Below are positions 56,641 to 64,000 of a stretch of DNA of 64,000 bases, piece after piece (the first letter of the stretch is position 1; each line of letters begins with the position of its first letter). The position numbers were made by a program, and so were the translations under genes. Below the pieces are notes generated by a model. That model worked only from the letters and a program-made list of their open reading frames with translations. It was not told where the DNA came from and did no database searches. The stretch is from positions 17,263 to 81,262 of the forward strand of contig JAJAGP010003197.1 in assembly GCA_025084515.1 (NCBI GenBank), in the 5' to 3' direction. The stretch comes from Ancistrus triradiatus. Taxonomy: Eukaryota > Chordata > Actinopteri > Siluriformes > Loricariidae.

Positions 56641-58845
56641 TATTACAAAACACTTGTCAGACTGCTTATAACTGGCTATTTAAAATGCTTCATTTACAAA
56701 AATATGATTTATGCATGTTAGCATTACAGAACGTTATGTAACCTTATTGATTTTCAAATACTTTCAGTATCACATTTTGGGAATATTTTGTACTTGTTTA
56801 TACTGAACTTAAGAGACAGTCCTTTGCAATACTGGAAACATCATGACAAAAATGACAGATAGAAATAGAATATAGCTGTCAAACTCTGGCATCCTTATAT
56901 AGTCGTCAGTATCTGTGCTTCCAGTCGCCTACACAGTCTGAGGGTGCTGCACAATCGTGAGAAAGTGGTTCAAAGTGACACAGCTATGTCAAGAATCTGT
57001 TTTGTTCTTGAGCTCAAGATTTGTTGTATTGCCTTCAAGCTCTGTACTGTCCCTAAACTCCTCAATTCATAAACATACTAACAAATTACAGTTTGTCCTG
57101 TAGGAGCTTGAAGGCATAACTGAAGTAGTATGGTCATCATCAGCCAGAACAATGACAAACAACATGTTTGAGGTTTACTGCAAGCTGTTTAGCACATTTA
57201 ATAAATTCTATTTCCTATTTCAGTCTGCCTCACAGTACGCCCAAGTTTTTGATGTAAAAAATATTGATTCTACCTTACTGAGTTATACATTAATCTCATT
57301 CTTTATGGCTGTGTCTAGAAGATTCTAAGTAGAAACCTATCAGAGAAAACTGTGATTCTTAGGATGTATCCAGTATCTTTGATGGTGCTACTGAGGCAAA
57401 TGTTTGCTAATAAAAAAAGTGGTGAACTGGAATGAAGGCACACTTAGGCTATGTTATATTCAGACAGACATCTGCATAGACTGCTAGTTATCTGTTCAGC
57501 TAGACAACTCAAATCTGATTTAAGCTCAAACATATCTTGAACTGGACATACTGTGTGGAGTCTGAACAGCTAAAAACCACATGAAATCTGACGTTTTCCA
57601 AATCAGATTTCAATCACATTCATAAGTGACATGCAACTCATTCTGATCAGTCAGATTTGATTTGATGTGCCTCTTACGTCATTTCTGAACTGGACACTTG
57701 TGCGACAACAATAACAACATCACAAATGAACTTCAGCATGTCAGTTCCTCATCTTGGAGCAGTGAAGAGGTGCCATGCCTTCTGCCATTGTGGGAAAATA
57801 CATCAATTCAATCGAAATGAAATGAACTTATACAAATATAGCCAATCATTTTATGAAATATCTTTCTGACAGTAGTACCAACACAAAATAAAATATTTTA
57901 AAAATAAGTACAACAAAAGTAAAGAAATAAAAGTCCGTATGCGTGACCCTTATAAAAATTTTAATTCTTTTTTGGAATCTCCATGTTAATGTTGCTAACT
58001 GGCTCATTTACTCCTGCTCCATACAACTTAGTGTTATCACTAGCACAGCCAATCTGGAAATGCCAGTGAAAGTGGGTGCAGTACAAAAAAGATACTTTGG
58101 ATTTGGTCAGTTGTAATTCGAAGCGCAGACATTCGGCCTAAAAACGGATTTGAAAAATAAATGAGCCTTAGTGGGTACTAGCTTAAGTCTGAGTGATACT
58201 TCTTATCTTTTAGAATGTGTTGCTTTTTTATACATTCCCATAATGATCTTGATGATCTTGAAGATTCATTTTTCAACTCGACCATGTGCACAACCCTACA
58301 CCAAGAGAGAAGGGCCATAGGCCAACGAGGGCTTCTAATCAACTTGTGATTACTTCTTTTTACTGGCAGAGAGTGGACTTCTGTGAGGAGAATGAGCAAG
58401 CATGGTGGGACATCCTACACTCCCTGTATCCACAAGCCACGCTTCCTGGCACTTTGATTGGTTGGTAGAACCCATAGTTGCAGTGACAGGGAATTTGGCA
58501 CTCTTTCATACACCACTAGGCCAGGCACAAAACAATGGTTTTATACAATATATACAGTAACTGACAACCAAACGGAATACCAGCAGGGGTGTTACTGTAG
58601 TTTTGGAGTTGCATGTCTTGTTGAGGGAATCTTAAAACAAAGCATACTGGTATGATGGATGCTAATTACAAACTCCCAGACTTCAAATATGACAGCATTA
58701 GAAATGTTAACAATGTGTGATTAAAAAACAAAAATACATGTTCCGTATTGTCATTACCACAGAAACTGCATGTTGATGAATATTAATTCTTGCTAAATTA
58801 TCTAATGCAATGCAAACTTTTTAGACCAAGTACCACCCATTATCA
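56641..58845. other. Intergenic; possible decayed DNA transposon at 57500-57720
   Basis: 'gaactggacatactgtgtgg' and 'cagatttgatttgatgtgc' resemble a fish non-autonomous hAT-type repeat, but I could not find ends. Otherwise nothing is recognised. Confidence 0.3.
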
Positions 58846-58849
58846 AATG

Positions 58850-60035
58850 AAAACCTCCAGAGCAGTGATGTTTTGGGGCAACACTGTCAATTCCCTCCAC
58901 AGATTTTCTATGGGGTTGAGGTCTGGAGACTGGCTAGGCCACTCCAGGACCTTGAAATGCTTTTTATGGAGCCACTCCTTCGTTGGCCGAGCGGTGTTAT
59001 TGGGATCATTGTCATGCTGGAAGACCCAGCCACGTTCCATCTTCAATGCTCTCACCGATGGAAGGAGGTTTTGGCTTAAAATCTCACGATACATGGCCCC
59101 GTTCATTCTTCCCTTAACACGGATCAGTCGTCCTGTCCCCTTTGCAGAAAAACAGCCCCAAAGCATGAGGTTTCCACCCACATGCTTCACAGTAGGTATG
59201 GCATAACTCAGAATTCTTCTTCCTCCAAACATGACGAGTTGAGTTTTTAACAAAAAGTTCTATTATGGTTTCATCTGACCACATGATATTCTCCCAATCC
59301 TCTTCTGGATCATCCATATGCTCTCTGGCAAACTTCAGATGGGCCTGGACATATACTGGCTTAAGCAGGGAGACACGCCTGGCACTGCAGGATCTGGATC
59401 CCTCTCGGCATAGAGAGGCCATGTTACTGATGGTAGCCTTTGTTACTTTGGTCCCAGCTCTCTGCAGGTCATTCATCAGGTCCCTCTGGGTAGTTCTGGG
59501 ATTTTTGCTCACCGTTCTCATGATCATTTTGACCCCACGGGATGAGATCTTGCGTGGAGATCATCAATGGTCTTGTATGTCTTCCATTTTCTTACAATTG
59601 CTCTCACAGTTGATTTATTCACACCAACCTGCTTGCCTATTGTAGATTCACTCTTCCCAGCCTGGTGCAGGTCTACAATTTTCGTCCTGGTGTCCTTCGA
59701 CAGCTCTTTGGTCTTGGCCATGGTTGAGTTTGGAGTCTGACTGTTTGAGGCTGTGGACAGGTGTCTTTTATACAGATAACGAGTCAAACAGGTGCCATTA
59801 ATACAGGTAATGAGTGGAGGACAGAAGAGCTTCTTAAAGACGAAGTTACAGGTCTGTGAGAGCCAGAAATCTTGCTTGTTTGTGGGTGACCAAATACTTA
59901 TTTTCCTCCATAATGTACAATTAAATTCTTTAAAAATCCTACAATGTTTCTTGGTTTTTTCCGTCATTTTGTCTCTCATAGTTGAAGTGTACCTTGCACA
60001 ATCAGTGGCTGATTAAATACTTTTTTGCCCCACTG
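58850..60035 (-). mobile_element. Tc1-like transposon, family A, 3' truncated
   Basis: The right terminus 'ttttttgccccactg' is followed by TA. The minus strand transposase is split into three frames. The N-terminus (start at about 59721) reads MAKTKELSKDTRTKIVDLHQ, then 'VNKSTVRAIVRKWKTYK'. The middle (59114-59527) has 'MWSDETIIELF'. The C-terminus (58843-59253) has 'MLWGCFSAKGTGRLIRVKG' and 'WPSQSPDLNPIENLWREL'. At least two frameshifts inactivate it. The inverted repeat expected at its left end is missing. Confidence 0.9.
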
Positions 60036-60060
60036 TATGTATATGTATGTATGTATATAT

Positions 60061-60101
60061 ATTCTGGTCACCGGCCGATCAATCGGTGCATCTTTACTAA
60101 G
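60061..60101. mobile_element. hAT-like terminus fragment
   Basis: 'caccggccgatcaatcggtg' followed by 'catctttacta', the same terminus type as 24335-25072. Confidence 0.5.
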
Positions 60102-60394
60102 TGCATTTTCTGAGGTCATCTGGTGTACCACCTTGAGCTCCTTCACGTACCACCAGTGGTACGCATACCACAGTTTGAGAACCACTGCTCTAATGCATAC
60201 AAAATGATAATACTGCACATTTTTTTCAAAAGTCTTGCGAAAAACATTTGAAAGCTGAGCACAAAAATAAGTTTAGATTTGCTGTATTGTGCTGTAGTTT
60301 GGAGAACATTTTTATTGAATACTTTCTCAAGAAAATTCTCATCAACTTCCTTACATTCCAAGTACATTACAAGTATTTTGACCCCTCTAGTCCC

Positions 60395-61440
60395 ACTAGA
60401 AGATGTTTGAACTCCCTGTCATTGATGACCCGTCTGATTTGTGGACTAACAAAAATGCTTTGCTTAACCTTTCCAGCTGTTATTCTGGGAAACATCTGTC
60501 TCAAATACCAAAATTCATCACCTTTTTTGATCATTGCTTTCACAAAATTACACTCGTTAAGTTTTATATGAAGAGGAGGCAGACATATAAATGTTTGGTC
60601 AACAGTACATTATACACCACGTTTTTCTGCCCTGCAGTTAAATGATTATGGCCAGTTATTTTTAATAAATATGGGAAATGTGACTCTTTTCTATGGGGTT
60701 CCCATTCACAAAGGAAATATCAGTAATTTGTATATCCAATGCTTTAAGGTCACAATGGATTGTAACAGTTTGAACAGTTTTAAGTTATTGTAGGTTTCTT
60801 TATGGCAGGTGCCATTGTTTGAGGTCATGCACATATCCCAAAGCTATGAACAATCAGTCAGTGTCAGCGCAGAAACAGAGGTTGTCAAACGGCACAAAGA
60901 AGTTTTTCAAATGCTCTTGACAGTTTCAAAGATCAAAATGTATGTATCTGGTGACTGCAAACCCCATCCAGTCAGTCTTGAACCAAGTATTTCTGCTTTT
61001 TGCTTTTGACAATTCCCAGACCAGATCATTTCATTCTGGTAGTTATAAGATGAGGACAACCAGACATAAAGTGTTCACCACCTGGACCAATGTCATTTTT
61101 CATATCGGATTCATGAGTTGAGGCATCTTCATCTCCCTCATAGGCTTTCTAAATAAGTGCAGTCATCTTTGAGCCTAAAGTGTATACACACCACATATGT
61201 AACTGAATGTATAGCAGCTGTTGCAAGATTGACAAGCCATTCCTGCTATACTACTTCTTCCTGAAGACAGTAAATCCTATCATAAACTATATAAACTATG
61301 CTATTGCCTGAAGAACATGTGCGTCACTAAGTATTCCAGAAAAGCATCTGTAAAAATGAGCAGCTTTTACAGTCTGTCTGTCAGCATCTAACCTGACTAA
61401 GCATGCACAGGCTAGTTTAAGACAATATTTGCATAGCCCC
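60395..61440. repeat. Degenerate repeat, copy 2 of 47220-48335
   Basis: Shared segments include 'tcctgaagacagtaaat', 'tgtctgtcag.atctaacct' and 'catatcccaaagc.atgaac'. No coding frame survives. Confidence 0.6.
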
Positions 61441-63210
61441 AGTGTTGGCAGCAACATGGAACTAAGTAATGCATGGCAGCATTCTAATGACCTTTCGCTG
61501 GAACAACATCATGTAATGCGTTATATTTTATATATCAGTAATTTGAGTAATGCACATATAAATTATCCCAAAGCCTCCATATATTAGCAGTTAGTTCCTT
61601 TTTACATAATTTGTGCATGCACCCTAGTGATGGTAAATTTTAGCTAAGAAATCATTTGAACTATTTGATTTGAAAAATGATTAGCATCACTCGAAACCCC
61701 ATGCCTCAGTGACGTCTGCTGGCCAAATTTGTGCAACAGCCTCCTGAAAACCAGAAAACTAATACATGCATCAATTTGAATTTGAATTTGAACATGAATG
61801 ATTTAAAGGCCTATTGGCTGTTATCCTCCTACTTTCTAGTTGGTACAGATTACTGTCTAATATCTTTTAGTAAGTAACTGTAGAAGTAATGAGTAATGAG
61901 ATTTCCTTTTCCTGAATCAAAAGAAAAATACTGACCATAATCGCTTGCTTTGGTGCCAGTTTACTAGTAGAAAGGAGACACACAAAAAAGGTTATGACGG
62001 TATGACATTATTTTAGTGATAAGCACATCAAAGTCCATAAAATACACCCAAACGTGTTCAGAATGAACACTTCCTAAGCACAAAATCTTTGTTGTCCAGT
62101 ATAATCTGTGTTCTGATCAATTAATTAGCTGAATCAATCAAAGAGCCAGATCAAATGTGCTTAACTTAAAGATGCTCCACCTGTATAAAGATTTCAACAC
62201 ACCCAGGACAAAAATGTGTAATGTATGCCAAAGTGCTTATTTTAATCTCCATCACTAAAGGGTGAGAAAAATAATGACAGAGGAACTGATGACATGACAG
62301 AAGGTCTTTTAAAAGGTCATAGTGGTGACAGGTTTGGTATAAGGTTTCCTCCGCCAGCCTGTGAAATCCAAGTCTCCATCAGTATAATACTGCCAAGTGG
62401 AATGTGGAAGTACTACTGAAGTATTTTCATATGTTAGTGATAACAAGCATTTCATTGGCATTTATAAAACCAGCATGAGGTAAAACTATGCCCAAAGTTG
62501 TGCTGATCCCCCTGATGGCAATAAATCTGTATCCTATAGGGACAAGAAACACTGAGGTAAACAAAAAGAATTATACAGGGAGTTGATAGCTGTGAAGACT
62601 TTCAGCAATGCGTAATGCAACGTGGCAGTGTCTGGACTTACACTGAAAGCTGTCAGGAAACATTATTATTATGTAACAGCCATTACGCCATTTTATGGAG
62701 ATTCCTGAAAAATATCTCATTATGTGTTCAAGACAACAACAAGCATGCCAAGGACATTAGGGTGATAAAGTTGGGCTCCATTAAGTAGAGAAGTCCTACC
62801 AGACAGAGAGATATCTTGCCATTAAGAATAATGTTTAGTTTTTGCCAAACACTTTGACCTAATTTTAACATCCCTAATCATTTTCATACACAGAAAAAAG
62901 TAAAAATAAATCTATAACTGGAGACAAGATATTTGCATGTAGAGCCTTCAGACACTGATACAATCTACAAAATCAGTTGAAATTCAGCTACTGAAACATT
63001 TTTAAATGTGGCTAAAATTGTTATGTCTAGCTTTGTATTAGTACATTATTGCATTTTAATTTAATTAATGCAATTAAGCTTATTTCTTTTATGATGTCAC
63101 ATTTTATATATGCACTGCCTTCTGTCTTTTTATTGTGCTCTAGTTGTATTATTTTTTTTACTTATTTATTTTTTATAACATAAATCTGCTTTATGATCAG
63201 TACAAAAGTC
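61441..63210. other. Intergenic, no feature recognised
   Basis: AT-rich sequence with no long frames and no repeat I can name. Confidence 0.45.
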
Positions 63211-63214
63211 TTTA

Positions 63215-63855
63215 TAAAGTATTGCTTGAAAATTTGTGAACTCTTTGGATTTTTTCTGTATATAATTTCTGCTAAAATGTGACCTAAAACTTTAGGACTA
63301 CCAAATAAATGCTGAAAGTAGATATAGAGAACTCACTTAGACAAATGAGACAAAAATATTATTTTTTGTTGAGTAAAATTATCCAATACTACATATCTAT
63401 GAGTGACAGAGACATGTGAACCTCTAGGATTAGCAGGTAATTTGAAGGTGAAAATAGGATCAGGTGTTTTCAATCAATGGAATGACCATCAGGTGTGAGT
63501 GGCCACCTGGTTGTATTTAAAGAATAGATTTATGTTAAATTCTGATCTTCACAATGCCTTTTTGGAAGTACAGTATAATCATGACACAAACAACAGAGAT
63601 GTTTGAGTAACTCAAAGAAAGAAATGTTGAATATCCATCTGAAAAAGTTTACAACAAAAACCCATCTAAAGAACACAGATACCACCAGTCCTCAGACAGA
63701 GTGGGTACAAAAGGAGGGAATTCAAGAAAATTATTATCCCCATTGTTACAGTGGCTAATGTTAATGTTCATGAGCAACACTGATCATCAATGGTGTGGAA
63801 GACAGGGTTGTGAAGAGAAAGCCACTGCACTCCAAAAAGAACATTGCTGCCTGTT
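63215..63855 (+). mobile_element. Tc1-like family F, 3' truncated and heavily mutated
   Basis: 'gaacctctaggattagcagg', 'ggtgttttcaatcaatgg' and 'ctccaaaaagaacattgctg' follow the order of the element at 55530-56279. It ends at a reverse SINE. Confidence 0.75.
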
Positions 63856-63856
63856 A

Positions 63857-64000
63857 TATACATTTACATTTACATTTACAGCATTTAGCAGATGCCCTTA
63901 TCCAGAGCGACTTACAAAAGTGCTTTGTAATCTTCCTAGGAGATAGAACCTCATATTAGTACAAGTAAACAGTAGCTCAAGTACACAATCCAACTACAAC
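63857..64000 (-). repeat. SINE type 2 tail region (reverse), cut by window end
   Basis: 'cagcatttagcagatgccct', then 'tatccagagcgacttaca', the inverse of the SINE 3' tail. Confidence 0.65.

Overview
This is vertebrate nuclear DNA, almost certainly from a ray-finned fish. It is AT-rich and intron-rich, and it is packed with Tc1/mariner transposons, tRNA-derived SINEs whose 3' tails are typical of teleosts, hAT-like MITEs and non-LTR retrotransposon debris. The repeat mix (DANA/mermaid-like SINEs, a second SINE ending in a 'ctggataagggcgtctgc' tail, and several Tc1 families) suggests an otophysan, possibly a catfish. That lineage guess is inference. Bacterial features such as operons, RBSs and CRISPR arrays are neither expected nor seen.

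The one complete gene is acp7 (also called papl), acid phosphatase type 7 of the purple acid phosphatase family. It lies on the + strand from about 1.5 kb to 27.6 kb. Thirteen coding exons join in phase into a 437-residue protein with a signal peptide, an N-terminal fibronectin-like domain and all five metallophosphoesterase metal-ligand motifs. A TATA-like box, a possible 81-nt 5'UTR intron and an AATAAA signal frame it. Its introns hold most of the transposons in the first 26 kb.

Downstream (27.6-38 kb), five short + strand segments have good splice sites and compatible phases: 29440-29478, 32050-32244, 32735-32833, 36509-36645 and 36874-36880. They may be the 3' part of a second gene that I cannot identify. 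Its path is interrupted by a tandem-repeat block with a gag-like reading frame on the opposite strand (29.5-31.4 kb) and by a 2-kb Tc1 element that itself carries a 193-bp exon-like insert.

From 38 to 64 kb I see no gene I can defend. The region holds an RTE-type LINE 3' end (39.3 kb), an L2/Rex1-like LINE fragment (42.2 kb), Tc1 copies (44.9, 51.9, 53-54, 55.5, 58.9 and 63.2 kb), two diverged copies of a repeat of at least 1 kb (46.7 and 60.4 kb), a 32-bp minisatellite (48.6 kb), a (TA)n tract (50.9 kb) and an isolated terminal-exon-like ORF (49.5 kb).

I found no convincing new multi-gene system. The observations most worth checking are the unidentified exon chain, the exon-like insert inside the Tc1 element, the tandem-repeat/gag-like block, the near-perfect 162-bp hairpin, and the minisatellite that resembles a Tc1 terminus.
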